A stretch of DNA of 10,009 nucleotides from Candidatus Poseidoniaceae archaeon (lineage in GTDB: Archaea > Thermoplasmatota > Poseidoniia > Poseidoniales > Poseidoniaceae). Of this stretch, positions 1 through 7,086 are shown one piece after another (the first letter of the stretch is position 1; each line of letters opens with the position of its first letter). A program made the translations under genes and the position numbers. The stretch spans positions 1 through 10,009 of the forward strand of contig JAKMFF010000206.1 in NCBI GenBank assembly GCA_022425585.1, written 5' to 3'. The notes beneath the pieces were generated by a model that did not search any database, had not been told where the DNA came from, and saw only the letters and a list, made by a program, of their open reading frames with translations.

Positions 1-2
1 GT

Positions 3-242
3 GGTACTCAAGCGATTTTCCAAACACAATTATCTGCGCCACAATATAGCCAACCTCAGCAAGCATACTACCAACAACCACAACCAATCCAACATACTCC
101 ACAACCAACTGCTAGGCCTGCTGGTCCACCGATTCAAGCTCATCGAGGCCCACCATTCCCTCCTGGCGGCCTTCCATCAGGATGGTCCATGGATCAGTGG
201 GAATATTACGGTCAACAGTACCTTGATCGCATGCAGAATTGA
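3..242 (+). CDS. C-terminal tail of a Gln/Pro-rich protein (partial, 5' end outside window)
   Basis: This open frame enters from the left edge and stops at TGA 240-242, giving 79 visible residues. The first two thirds are low complexity, rich in Gln, Pro, Tyr and Ala (for example SQPQQAYYQQPQP), followed by a Pro/Gly-rich linker. It ends in an aromatic, probably folded tail containing WSMDQWEYYGQQYL. I recognise no catalytic domain. A disordered Q/P linker ending in a short Trp/Tyr helix suggests a tethering or interaction tail on a larger, possibly membrane-bound protein. That is inference, since the main domain lies outside the window. I chose this frame because its composition is coherent. 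The overlapping frame from position 1 reads as His/Asn-rich noise, and the third frame is closed early. Family and function are unknown. Confidence 0.6.
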   Translation, partial: GTQAIFQTQLSAPQYSQPQQAYYQQPQPIQHTPQPTARPAGPPIQAHRGPPFPPGGLPSGWSMDQWEYYGQQYLDRMQN

Positions 243-246
243 GGCA

Positions 247-251
247 TTTTT
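247..251 (+). terminator. Possible T-tract terminator of the upstream gene
   Basis: A run of five T lies five bases after the stop codon of the Gln/Pro-rich protein, with another T-rich stretch just after it. Archaeal transcription commonly ends at short U-tracts without a hairpin, so this may end the upstream transcript before lonB. The tract is short and the call is weak. Confidence 0.3.
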
Positions 252-302
252 GTTTCGTGGAACTTTCTAAACCCATAAAGGGGAGTAGTGTGAGGGACAG
301 TC

Positions 303-2327
303 GTGAGCAGTGAAGATACCAGCACAGAGGAACCTACTCAAGAAGAGGTAACCATTTGGGCTCCTGAGCCGACTGGCACAGATGAAATAATGACGTTGGC
401 CGTTGATAAATGGATTGAAGGTGTTGAATTTTCATCCACTGAAGAAGTCCCTATTCCTGAAACCTTAGTTGACCAAGTTATTGGTCAAGAAACCGGATCT
501 GTAGTCATAAAGAAAGCAGCTGAGCAGAGAAGACACATGTTGATGATTGGGGATCCGGGTACCGGCAAATCGATGTTGGCAAAATCAATGACCGAATTAT
601 TGCCTAAGGATGTATTAGAAGATGTCCTAATATACCCAAATGAAGATGACGAAAACGCACCAAGAGTTAGATGTGTTCCAGCATCACGTGGCGATAGAAT
701 CGTAAAGCTACAGCGTGAAGCTATTAGGCAACAAAGAGAGCGTTCACAAAAAATGTTACTGATTGCTTTTGCAGCAATCGGTTTCCTATTAGTGATAGCA
801 ACCTTACAAACCGGTGATATTATCACACTATTGTTTGGTGGATTCCTGCTTATGTTTGGTTACATGTTCATCAGAGGGAGACTAGGTGCATCAGACGAAA
901 GTCGCATTCCCAAACTACTGGTAAAGCACGAAATGAATGAATTACCACCATTTATCGACGCAACCGCGACCCTTTCCGGTTCACTTCTTGGCGATGTAAG
1001 ACACGACCCGTTCCAATCAGGTGGTATGGAAACTCCAGCCCACGATAGAGTTGAGCCTGGTGCTATTCACCGCGCTCACAAAGGCGTGCTCTATATCGAT
1101 GAAGTAAATCTACTGAGACTAGAAGAGCAACAAGCATTACTCACTGCTATGCAAGAGAGAGCCTTTCCAATTTCTGGTCGTTCAGAACGCTCCTCAGGGG
1201 CTTTGACAAAGACAGAACCAGTTCCTTGCGATTTTATCCTAATTGCTGCAGGAAACTTGGATGCTATCCAAGGAATGCACCCTGCGCTTAGAAGTAGAAT
1301 CCGTGGCTATGGATACGAGGTTTATGTTAACTCAGAGATGCCAGACACCTCTAGAAATCGTCGAAGACTAATACGTTTCATTGCTCAAGAAGTTACTAGA
1401 GATATGGGCACAAATAGAGAAATACCACACTTCGATAAATCTGCAGTTGGCATCATACTAAGAGAAGCACAACGAAGAGCCGGGCGTAGAGGTAAATTGT
1501 CACTTCGTTTGAGAGAATTAGGTGGTCTAATCAGAATTGCCGGCGATCTTGCAAGTGAAGACGGCTCGCAACTAACTACCGCTGCACACGTTTTGGGCGC
1601 AAGAAATATCGCCAAACCATTGGAGCAACAAGTCGCTGATCGAATGATTGAACGCCGAAGAGATTACTCTTTACTAGTCAATTCTGGTGAACGTGTTGGT
1701 AGAGTAAACGGTCTAGCAGTATTAGGTGCTAATTCAGGATTATCTGATTTTAGTGGAATAATGTTACCTGTTGAGGCACTGGTTACCCCATCGCAAGGTG
1801 GCGGCGGTAAGATTCATGCAACTGGAGGATTATCTGATTTAGCCAAAGAAAGTGTCACTAACGTCAGTGCCGTAATTAAGAAACTGACTGGAAAGGATAT
1901 TTCTGATTATGATATTCACATCCAATTCGTTGATACACATGGGGTGGATGGCGATTCTGCGTCAATAACTATCGCAACAGCAGTAATCTCTGCTTTAGAA
2001 GAAATACCAATTAGACAAGATTTAGCCATGACTGGTTCATTATCAGTTAGGGGAGAAGTACTGCCAATTGGCGGAGTTACTGCTAAAATAGAAGCTGCTG
2101 CGGCAGCAGGAGTCAAGACTGTAGTAATCCCCCGAGCCAATATGCAAGATGTATTGCTTGATGACAAATATGTTGACATTGTGGAAGTTATTGCAGTAGA
2201 TTCGCTCGATGAAGTGATGGAACATGCACTAATCAAACACGACCACAAAGCAGGGCTTGTTGAGCGCCTCGGGAACGTCATTGATCGATTGACTCCTGAT
2301 GTCTCCAAGAACTCACCATCCGCTTGA
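303..2327 (+). CDS. lonB: LonB, membrane-anchored ATP-dependent Lon protease
   Basis: ATP-dependent serine protease of the archaeal LonB type, which degrades misfolded and regulatory proteins at the cytoplasmic face of the membrane. The 674-residue protein has the full LonB order. An AAA+ module carries Walker A GDPGTGKS at 83-90. Two hydrophobic helices at about 151-190 are inserted between Walker A and Walker B and anchor the enzyme in the membrane. Walker B (YIDE) has its Asp at 266, sensor 1 Asn is at 318, and an Arg-rich sensor 2 segment follows near 397-410. The C-terminal protease domain has catalytic Ser552 in GDSAS and Lys595 in GGVTAKIE. Their spacing of 43 equals that of E. coli Lon Ser679/Lys722. 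The GTG start at 303 is chosen because an in-frame stop lies at 291-293. GAGGG at 292-296 is a plausible ribosome binding site, although an ATAAAGG box at 275-281 would also fit a leaderless transcript. It appears intact and active. Confidence 0.96.
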   Translation: MSSEDTSTEEPTQEEVTIWAPEPTGTDEIMTLAVDKWIEGVEFSSTEEVPIPETLVDQVIGQETGSVVIKKAAEQRRHMLMIGDPGTGKSMLAKSMTELLPKDVLEDVLIYPNEDDENAPRVRCVPASRGDRIVKLQREAIRQQRERSQKMLLIAFAAIGFLLVIATLQTGDIITLLFGGFLLMFGYMFIRGRLGASDESRIPKLLVKHEMNELPPFIDATATLSGSLLGDVRHDPFQSGGMETPAHDRVEPGAIHRAHKGVLYIDEVNLLRLEEQQALLTAMQERAFPISGRSERSSGALTKTEPVPCDFILIAAGNLDAIQGMHPALRSRIRGYGYEVYVNSEMPDTSRNRRRLIRFIAQEVTRDMGTNREIPHFDKSAVGIILREAQRRAGRRGKLSLRLRELGGLIRIAGDLASEDGSQLTTAAHVLGARNIAKPLEQQVADRMIERRRDYSLLVNSGERVGRVNGLAVLGANSGLSDFSGIMLPVEALVTPSQGGGGKIHATGGLSDLAKESVTNVSAVIKKLTGKDISDYDIHIQFVDTHGVDGDSASITIATAVISALEEIPIRQDLAMTGSLSVRGEVLPIGGVTAKIEAAAAAGVKTVVIPRANMQDVLLDDKYVDIVEVIAVDSLDEVMEHALIKHDHKAGLVERLGNVIDRLTPDVSKNSPSA

Positions 2328-2388
2328 TTCGCTAGTTTGAGTTGCTTGACCGCGTTGACTACAAAAACGATGAGTAATAGGGAACGCC

Positions 2389-3738
2389 ATGACACAACAT
2401 CAACAACCTCAGCAAACTGTTGAGGCAAGTGCTGCAGCACTGTTTGTGTTATTCTTAGTCACCATGATTGACATGATTGGATTTGGGATAGTCATCCCAT
2501 TTCTAACCTACTTAGTGGAAGATTTAGCTGCGTCTGAAGGCATTACTGAAGTTGGGCTATGGGTTGGATTGTTAATGACATCCTACTCTGCAGCACAATT
2601 CTTGTTTTCACCATTTTGGGGCTCAGTATCAGACCGTATAGGTCGTCGTCCAGTATTGATGATTGGTTTAATCGGAAATACAGTGTTCTTTGCTATGTTT
2701 GGATTGGCAAACACCCTTCTGATAGCGTTAGTGGCAAGATTTCTTGCTGGTGTCTTTAACGGTAACCTAGCGGTTGCCAGAGCGTACATAGGAGATGTTA
2801 GCAGTCCAGCCCAGATGACTACTAGAATGGGAATTATAGGCGCTGCATTTGGGCTTGGATTTACCATCGGGCCATTCATTGGAGGTGAGTTATCAAATCC
2901 TGCGGCAAGATGGGATTATTTCGAATCAACTATATTTGAAACATATCCATATCTATTACCTTGTTTAGTAGCGGGTGCTCTATCGATGTTCTCTTTGATA
3001 TTCGCCTATTGGAAATTACCAGAATCATTGCCTAAGTCAAAACGGGCTAAGAGTGATGGTTTGGGTTGGAATGCTAGAATTGGGAAATCTATTTCGCAAT
3101 CCATATCTATGCTTAAGACCGGTTCGATATCACTAATCATTTGGGTCACTATGTTGTTTATTTTTGGATTTACAATTATGCATGCTGTATTTATTTTGTA
3201 TACTGGAATGGATATTAGCTCGGGTGGACTTGGGTATAATGAAGCCCAAAATGGTCGGATTTTTGCAATAATTGGCATCGCAGGTATTGTTACCCAAGGC
3301 GTATTAATCGGTCCATTATCACGAAGATTTGGTCCTGAAAAATTACTGCCAATCTCATGTCTGATTACTGGTTTGGGCCTGGTTTTAGTACCGTATACCC
3401 AAGCTGATTGGGCACTTGCTCAATTATTCGTGGTAGTGATATTAATCGCAATAGGTAATGGAATATTCCAGCCCACGTCATCCTCATTACTTACTACTAC
3501 AGCCAAACGAGAGGGTATCAATTTAGGAGTCGTGATGGGGGCACAAGAATCAGTTAGTTCATTCGCCCGTATTTTAGGACCATTGACTGGTGGTATCGTT
3601 TGGACATTTACCGTTTCAAAAGATTGGCCCCTTGATTACCATACGTCATTTCATCTATGTGGTATAGTAATGTTATTTGCCGCGTTTTTATCTATGCGAA
3701 TCAAAGTAATTTCAGACGATATTTTAGAAGAATCATAG
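2389..3738 (+). CDS. MFS transporter, DHA1/TetA-like drug-efflux type
   Basis: Integral membrane secondary transporter of the major facilitator superfamily, 449 residues with about 12 hydrophobic helices. Helix 1 holds MIDMIGFGIVIP, with the acidic residue and glycine pattern typical of DHA1-type proton/drug antiporters such as TetA. The loop between helices 2 and 3 has motif A, GSVSDRIGRRP at about 78-88. A hydrophilic central loop around residues 210-235 (LPKSKRAKSDG) separates the two six-helix halves. The substrate cannot be read from sequence. Drug or metabolite export is only the family's usual role. AGGGA at 2379-2383, five bases before the ATG, is a likely ribosome binding site. The gene is 61 nt downstream of lonB on the same strand and may be co-transcribed. 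Its last six bases overlap the convergent UPF0147 gene. Confidence 0.88.
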   Translation: MTQHQQPQQTVEASAAALFVLFLVTMIDMIGFGIVIPFLTYLVEDLAASEGITEVGLWVGLLMTSYSAAQFLFSPFWGSVSDRIGRRPVLMIGLIGNTVFFAMFGLANTLLIALVARFLAGVFNGNLAVARAYIGDVSSPAQMTTRMGIIGAAFGLGFTIGPFIGGELSNPAARWDYFESTIFETYPYLLPCLVAGALSMFSLIFAYWKLPESLPKSKRAKSDGLGWNARIGKSISQSISMLKTGSISLIIWVTMLFIFGFTIMHAVFILYTGMDISSGGLGYNEAQNGRIFAIIGIAGIVTQGVLIGPLSRRFGPEKLLPISCLITGLGLVLVPYTQADWALAQLFVVVILIAIGNGIFQPTSSSLLTTTAKREGINLGVVMGAQESVSSFARILGPLTGGIVWTFTVSKDWPLDYHTSFHLCGIVMLFAAFLSMRIKVISDDILEES

Positions 3739-4002
3739 AACTTCTGTTAGGATTTTCTCTAACTCAGTGTTAATCATTAAAATCAATGTTCCAAATTCTG
3801 GTGGGATATTTGGGTCTTCATACAATTCCTCAAGTTTTGATTGGGACATTGCAATACGTACATCCAATTTCTTGGCCTTATTTAGCAGCCATTGTTCGCA
3901 TGCTTCTTTGGCTTGCCTGCGTATGTTTCTTGGGACTTTAGGGTCATCAATTTGGTTGATAACAGTCGCTACTTGCTGAAGCCTTGTTTCTATATCCATC
4001 AT
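3733..4002 (-). CDS. UPF0147 family protein
   Basis: Small, mostly helical, charged protein of 89 residues matching the archaeal UPF0147 family. The recognisable core is DPKVPRNIRRQAKEA, followed by a stretch predicted helical and then DPNIPPEFGTLI, the second conserved Asp-Pro-Asn-x-Pro segment. The family is widespread in archaea and its biochemical role is not established, so I assign none. Two adjacent ATG codons begin the frame at 4002 and 3999. GAGGG at 4006-4010 (as read on the minus strand) lies 3 nt from the first and 6 nt from the second, so the 88-residue form from 3999 is the likelier product. Its stop is interlocked with that of the convergent MFS gene (TCATAG, 6-nt overlap). It diverges from the A24 peptidase gene and may share its TATA element. 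Confidence 0.88.
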   Translation of the reverse strand: MMDIETRLQQVATVINQIDDPKVPRNIRRQAKEACEQWLLNKAKKLDVRIAMSQSKLEELYEDPNIPPEFGTLILMINTELEKILTEVL

Positions 4003-4005
4003 AAA

Positions 4006-4010
4006 CCCTC
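4006..4010 (-). promoter_or_regulatory. Shine-Dalgarno GAGGG of the UPF0147 gene
   Basis: On the minus strand GAGGG stands six bases before the second of two consecutive ATG codons and only three before the first. This favours initiation at 3999. Confidence 0.5.
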
Positions 4011-4044
4011 AACGCTGACCAGTTAGTCCACCTAGTAGGCCGCC

Positions 4045-4050
4045 TTTAAA
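4045..4050. promoter_or_regulatory. Palindromic TATA box TTTAAA between divergent genes
   Basis: TTTAAA reads the same on both strands in the 71-bp gap between the UPF0147 and A24 peptidase genes. On the plus strand its centre is about 26 bp before the peptidase ATG at 4074, the distance expected for a leaderless transcript, and no Shine-Dalgarno sequence is seen there. On the minus strand the predicted start near 4022 leaves a leader of about 20 nt that includes the GAGGG ribosome binding site. The flank is purine-rich and BRE-like (AGTGAA) on the minus side and GC-rich on the plus side, so the minus direction may be stronger. Confidence 0.45.
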
Positions 4051-4073
4051 TTCACTGGCGACATGGCTATGAC

Positions 4074-5069
4074 ATGGCACTAACCTCTGAACAGGTTCTA
4101 GGTTGGAGCAGAGTGTGTGTCTTGCTGCTTGGAATGGGTTGGGCTGCCTGGATGGACCACAAAACTAGGCGGGTAAAAAATGAACATTGGATGGTTTGGG
4201 TCAAGCCAGCAATTTTTCTATGGTGTTTGGAATTAATCGCTCGAGAAGCAGATTGGACCATCTATTTGACAGCCTCAGCAGTCGTAGCCTATGCTTCAGT
4301 CGCCATAATTGGCAGACCTACCTTCAAGGATATTAGGTCTGGGAATAAATTAGATCTTACGGTTGCTATTTGGTATTTAGTTAGTCTAATTGGAGTAGTA
4401 ATTGGCTTCAGTAAATATGGTGATGTTGACATACTGGATGTTATTTTAGGAGATGCTGTTGGAATGGCTGCGTTATACTGGTCAACATTATCTGGTCTGT
4501 TGGTTATTTTTGCAATTGATTTAGGTTGGAGGTTGCGGATGATTCACGGTGGAGCGGATGCTAAAGCATTGATGTGGGTTGCCATACTGATTCCAAACTG
4601 GTCAACTATGCCGGTAATGATGGATTATGGTGATGAACTAATCTTATCGCTTCCTCCAGCAATCTCTCTATTGATGTGGGGTGGAGTCAGTTTCTTGCTG
4701 ATTCCATTTATTTTAATGGTGAAGAATTTGTATCAAGGTAATGTAAGGAGGCTAGGCGATATACGGATGTTTTGGCATTCAACAATAATGCCAATTGATC
4801 TAGTAGCAAAGCGACATGTTTGGCTGCTAACCTCACTAGTGGAAATGCCTGATGGAAATATCAAACCCTATCACAAAACTAGAGCGCCGCGCAGAACACC
4901 AACTGAAGATGAGCTGGCTAAATCAATAAATGAACTCAAACAACACGATATCGAATATGTTTGGGTAAGTTACAAACTACCATTGTTAGTGTTTTTATTC
5001 CCCGTAATAATACCAATGGCTTTGCTGGGGGATATAACGGCTCTAATACTACATACTGTAGGTATTTGA
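4074..5069 (+). CDS. A24-family membrane aspartic peptidase (prepilin/preflagellin peptidase-like)
   Basis: Polytopic membrane protease that would cleave class III signal peptides of pilin-like or archaellin precursors at the cytoplasmic face. The 331-residue protein has a hydrophobic helix ending at the first candidate catalytic Asp, D28, in MDHKTRRVKNEHW. This is the A24 pattern of Asp, basic loop, then Asn and an aromatic residue. The second Asp is D162 in GGADAK, equivalent to the GxGD motif, with Ala before the Asp. Further hydrophobic segments lie near 61-80, 94-112, 135-153, 192-214 and 302-324. It is longer than typical FlaK (about 230 residues) because of a hydrophilic stretch of about 80 residues before the last helix, rich in Lys, Arg and Glu. 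ATG 4074 is the first ATG after an in-frame stop at 4047-4049. No pilin or archaellum genes are visible nearby, so the substrate is unknown. Confidence 0.75.
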   Translation: MALTSEQVLGWSRVCVLLLGMGWAAWMDHKTRRVKNEHWMVWVKPAIFLWCLELIAREADWTIYLTASAVVAYASVAIIGRPTFKDIRSGNKLDLTVAIWYLVSLIGVVIGFSKYGDVDILDVILGDAVGMAALYWSTLSGLLVIFAIDLGWRLRMIHGGADAKALMWVAILIPNWSTMPVMMDYGDELILSLPPAISLLMWGGVSFLLIPFILMVKNLYQGNVRRLGDIRMFWHSTIMPIDLVAKRHVWLLTSLVEMPDGNIKPYHKTRAPRRTPTEDELAKSINELKQHDIEYVWVSYKLPLLVFLFPVIIPMALLGDITALILHTVGI

Positions 5070-5083
5070 TTTTAAGCGAGAAA

Positions 5084-5233
5084 TCAAGCACCTTTACGCT
5101 CGATGTTCTTGGGCCTTAGTCCCTTATAGTTGCACTTTCTGCAACTTGTTGCACGCCAAGCAAGTCTTGCATTACACTTCATGCAAATTTTGCGGCGAAG
5201 CATTCTTGCTTCTGCTTCTGGGAATCGTGCCAT
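5084..5233 (-). CDS. rpl40e: Large-subunit ribosomal protein L40e (eL40)
   Basis: Ribosomal protein of the archaeal/eukaryotic large subunit. The gene encodes 49 residues beginning [14 protein letters not shown], very basic, with a zinc finger made of C17-x2-C20 and C31-x2-C34 (ICMKC and CRKC). It continues into NYKGLRPKN, the hallmark C-terminal segment of L40e. Archaeal L40e proteins are normally about 45-55 residues, so this is full length. It ends 14 nt from the convergent A24 peptidase stop and diverges from the metallo-beta-lactamase-fold gene. A TATA-like box about 25 bp before the ATG and the absence of a Shine-Dalgarno sequence suggest a leaderless mRNA. Confidence 0.93.
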   Translation of the reverse strand: MARFPEAEARMLRRKICMKCNARLAWRATSCRKCNYKGLRPKNIERKGA

Positions 5234-5254
5234 GGCCAATCCACCAACTTCCCC

Positions 5255-5261
5255 TATTTAA
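5255..5261 (-). promoter_or_regulatory. TATA box of the L40e gene
   Basis: On the minus strand TTAAATA is centred 25 bp before the L40e ATG at 5233. This is the normal TATA-to-start distance in archaea and would place transcription initiation at the start codon. Confidence 0.5.
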
Positions 5262-5269
5262 TCACCACC

Positions 5270-5289
5270 AAACCACTCTGCAGTGGTTT
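5270..5289. repeat. Perfect 8-bp inverted repeat in a divergent promoter region
   Basis: AAACCACT at 5270-5277 and AGTGGTTT at 5282-5289 are exact inverted copies separated by four bases. The repeat lies just upstream of the L40e TATA/BRE region and about 45 bp before the metallo-beta-lactamase-fold start. This position suits an operator for a dimeric regulator. A regulatory role is inferred only. Confidence 0.45.
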
Positions 5290-5334
5290 AACTAGTAGCA
5301 GTACATTGAAGCACTTATTTCACAAGCAGTAGAT

Positions 5335-6099
5335 ATGCGAATTGTGCGTCTTCCCGGCATCCATCACGATTCGAACGTAGTTTTAGCATTGGGTACATTA
5401 GGAAATATACTAATCGATGCAGGTACTTCATGGTACCAAACTCTGCAAGTTGAGCGAATTAAAGGTATAATTGGCAACCAGTCTTTGGACAGGGTATTAC
5501 TCACTTCAAGGAGATATCCGTGCACAGGTGGTGCGGCTCATATTGCAGGAGAGTTTGCTTCTTGTAATATTCATATTCACCCCGAAGGGCAATCATCACT
5601 TGCAAAAGGAGATTTTTTCACAACATGGGCTAATCGTTTTGATTCAGATATGCCGATAACTGATACCGAATCAGTGACAGATAAAGACATATTTCCGCTA
5701 GGTGACGGCCAAATTAGTGTAATTTCTTTGCCGGGCCATAGTTCGGATGGCCTTGGATATTACGTCAAAGAAAAAGATCTACTAGTGGCTGGACCAATTA
5801 TTCCTAGAGCAGACAGGCCAACTCGATGGGATTTACCAACAGGTTGTCTCCCAGACGTGATTGAGAGTTTGATGAACATTAACAAACTGAACTTGGACAC
5901 GCTTATTCCATTGCAAGGACCCGCGATAAGGGGAGTTGCTCACATCAAAGAAGTGCTTGAACGGCACATTGAATTTTTTGAACAATGTGTAAATAATGAC
6001 GGTCAATCCCCAAAGTCTTGGGCTAGACCCGCACAGACCGCGATTTGGCTGACACCTCACCCGCCTTGGCCGTTAAGTGAGCGTGAAGATGTCAACTAA
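5335..6099 (+). CDS. Metallo-beta-lactamase-fold protein lacking most metal ligands
   Basis: The 254-residue protein follows the metallo-beta-lactamase fold in order: an N-terminal strand with GTLGNILIDAGTSW (compare the usual NxYLIDxG), then VLLTSRRYPCTGGAAHI at the place of THxHxDHxGG, LPGHSSDGLGYYV at 132-144, LLVAGPIIP at about 149-157 and IPLQGPAI at about 191-198. The metal ligands are largely missing. The HxHxDH residues become Ser58, Arg60, Pro62 and Cys63. His135 is kept. The bridging Asp is Pro154, and the last His appears to be Gln194. It is therefore probably not a canonical binuclear zinc hydrolase, and may be a binding, structural or altered-chemistry protein. The frame is intact and all secondary motifs are kept, which argues against a decaying gene. 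ATG 5335 is the start used, with no clear Shine-Dalgarno sequence. Its last eight bases overlap the convergent WD40-like gene. Confidence 0.75.
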   Translation: MRIVRLPGIHHDSNVVLALGTLGNILIDAGTSWYQTLQVERIKGIIGNQSLDRVLLTSRRYPCTGGAAHIAGEFASCNIHIHPEGQSSLAKGDFFTTWANRFDSDMPITDTESVTDKDIFPLGDGQISVISLPGHSSDGLGYYVKEKDLLVAGPIIPRADRPTRWDLPTGCLPDVIESLMNINKLNLDTLIPLQGPAIRGVAHIKEVLERHIEFFEQCVNNDGQSPKSWARPAQTAIWLTPHPPWPLSEREDVN

Positions 6100-6703
6100 T
6101 TATCGGCATATCCAGTATATTGCCGTGAGTATAACGTTCTGACTTCATTTCTAATAATCTTGACCTTCGATTACTTCTTTGTTTGATTTTATCTTCAAAG
6201 ATATCATTTTTGTTGGTATTTGATATTATCAGCCCCTCCCAATCATAGGTAAATTTAGACCAACCACTTTGAATGATGATTTGATTATCGATTGTTCTTA
6301 TGCTTGTGATGCTATCTTCATGCTTGAACAACATGACGACTTCATTTGGCACATCTCTTCCGACTAACCATACATCCCCAGTTTCGTTACCAACTAATAT
6401 TTTATCAGAAGTTGAACTTACTCGGCACAGCGATCTTACCACGGTTGTAGAAGTTTCATAGGCATCTAGCAGTTCTAGGCGAGGTAGACTTAAACGAATC
6501 ACATTACCTTTAACATCACCAACAACTATTGATTCACAATCCCCTGTTGGGCCTTTCATTCCCAAAAGAACCGATGCTGGGTATTGCATTCGGTAATTCG
6601 TTCTTCGACCAAAGTTTGGTCGCCAGCTAATCATTCCATCATCTAATGCAACAACATAACCTGCAGACAAGATTATGCTGCGTACTACTATTCCACTTGA
6701 CAT
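6092..6703 (-). CDS. WD40/beta-propeller-like hypothetical protein
   Basis: I do not recognise a named family. The 203 residues contain repeated units resembling propeller blades: IVVGDVKGNVIRLSL followed by VVRSL, then ILVGNETGDVWLVGR followed by SITSIR, then IIIQSGWSKFTYDWEG. Each has the Gly-x-x-x-Gly-x-Val strand pattern common in WD40 and related propellers. Only about three to four blades can be fitted, fewer than a usual closed propeller, so it may oligomerise or be a shortened form. A basic C-terminal segment (KIKQRSNRRSR) follows. An in-frame stop at 6710-6712 lies two codons before the ATG, so the N-terminus cannot extend in this frame. It is 68 nt downstream of the zinc-ribbon gene on the same strand and could belong to the same transcript. 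Function is unknown. Confidence 0.55.
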   Translation of the reverse strand: MSSGIVVRSIILSAGYVVALDDGMISWRPNFGRRTNYRMQYPASVLLGMKGPTGDCESIVVGDVKGNVIRLSLPRLELLDAYETSTTVVRSLCRVSSTSDKILVGNETGDVWLVGRDVPNEVVMLFKHEDSITSIRTIDNQIIIQSGWSKFTYDWEGLIISNTNKNDIFEDKIKQRSNRRSRLLEMKSERYTHGNILDMPIIS

Positions 6704-6771
6704 ACTTTGTTAATGATAGCCGGGGGTACAGTTTCTTTTCTCACACCCCGAGGGTAGAAGTGAAAGTGAAA

Positions 6772-7047
6772 TCAGTAAGCGTCTTCGTTCTTATTTTCCT
6801 TTTTCCAAGCACGATAACAGGATTTGCAGACTCTCACGCGGCCTTTTGCTGCAGTAAATTTACCTTGTCCCCACATGTCAATAGCGTTGTCTAGTGATAG
6901 TGATCTGCCACCTAACGACTTGTCGGCAAACTTTCCGCAGGAATTTATCCCACAAGCCAGTTCACCTTGATCACGGCTTTTTTTCTGGTCTTTCTTATCA
7001 GAGCCGTCGTCTTTTCGATGTTTTCTGGCTTTTGCCTTGAAACCCAT
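6772..7047 (-). CDS. Small basic Cys4 zinc-ribbon-like protein downstream of TFB
   Basis: The 91-residue protein has a very basic N-terminal tail (Lys/Arg/Asp rich, residues 4-27). Four cysteines follow, arranged as C32-x4-C37 and C74-x2-C77 (ACGINSCGK and VCKSCYRAW), consistent with one structural zinc site. The 36-residue segment between the pairs contains GGRSLSLDNAIDMWGQGKF. A charged C-terminus rich in Lys and Glu follows. This resembles small nucleic-acid-binding zinc-ribbon proteins, but I do not recognise a named family. It begins 39 nt after the TFB stop on the same strand, so co-transcription with TFB is likely, and a role in transcription or RNA binding is a reasonable guess. GGGTGG before the ATG is a weak ribosome binding site. 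Confidence 0.65.
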   Translation of the reverse strand: MGFKAKARKHRKDDGSDKKDQKKSRDQGELACGINSCGKFADKSLGGRSLSLDNAIDMWGQGKFTAAKGRVRVCKSCYRAWKKENKNEDAY

Positions 7048-7086
7048 ATGCCACCCAGTTGAGAGTGCTTCTTGAATTTTAGGGTC

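Noticed and set aside
1..270. Open frame from GTG at position 1 (89 codons, His/Asn/Leu rich)
   Set aside because: It overlaps the Gln/Pro-rich tail in another frame, and its composition is that of an out-of-frame reading of CAA/CCA repeats.
2370..2423. ATG at 2370 opening a 17-codon frame before the MFS gene
   Set aside because: It is out of frame with the transporter, ends inside it, and ATG 2389 has the better-spaced AGGGA.
1916..2440. 174-codon minus-strand open frame opposite the lonB protease domain
   Set aside because: It is antisense to a strongly conserved coding region containing the catalytic Ser and Lys codons, with Ser/Thr-rich shadow composition and no recognisable motif.
6721..6750. 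Hairpin CGGGG...CCCCG in the gap between the WD40-like and zinc-ribbon genes
   Set aside because: Only five perfect pairs with a 20-base loop and no adjacent T-tract on the minus strand, so it is not supportable as a terminator.
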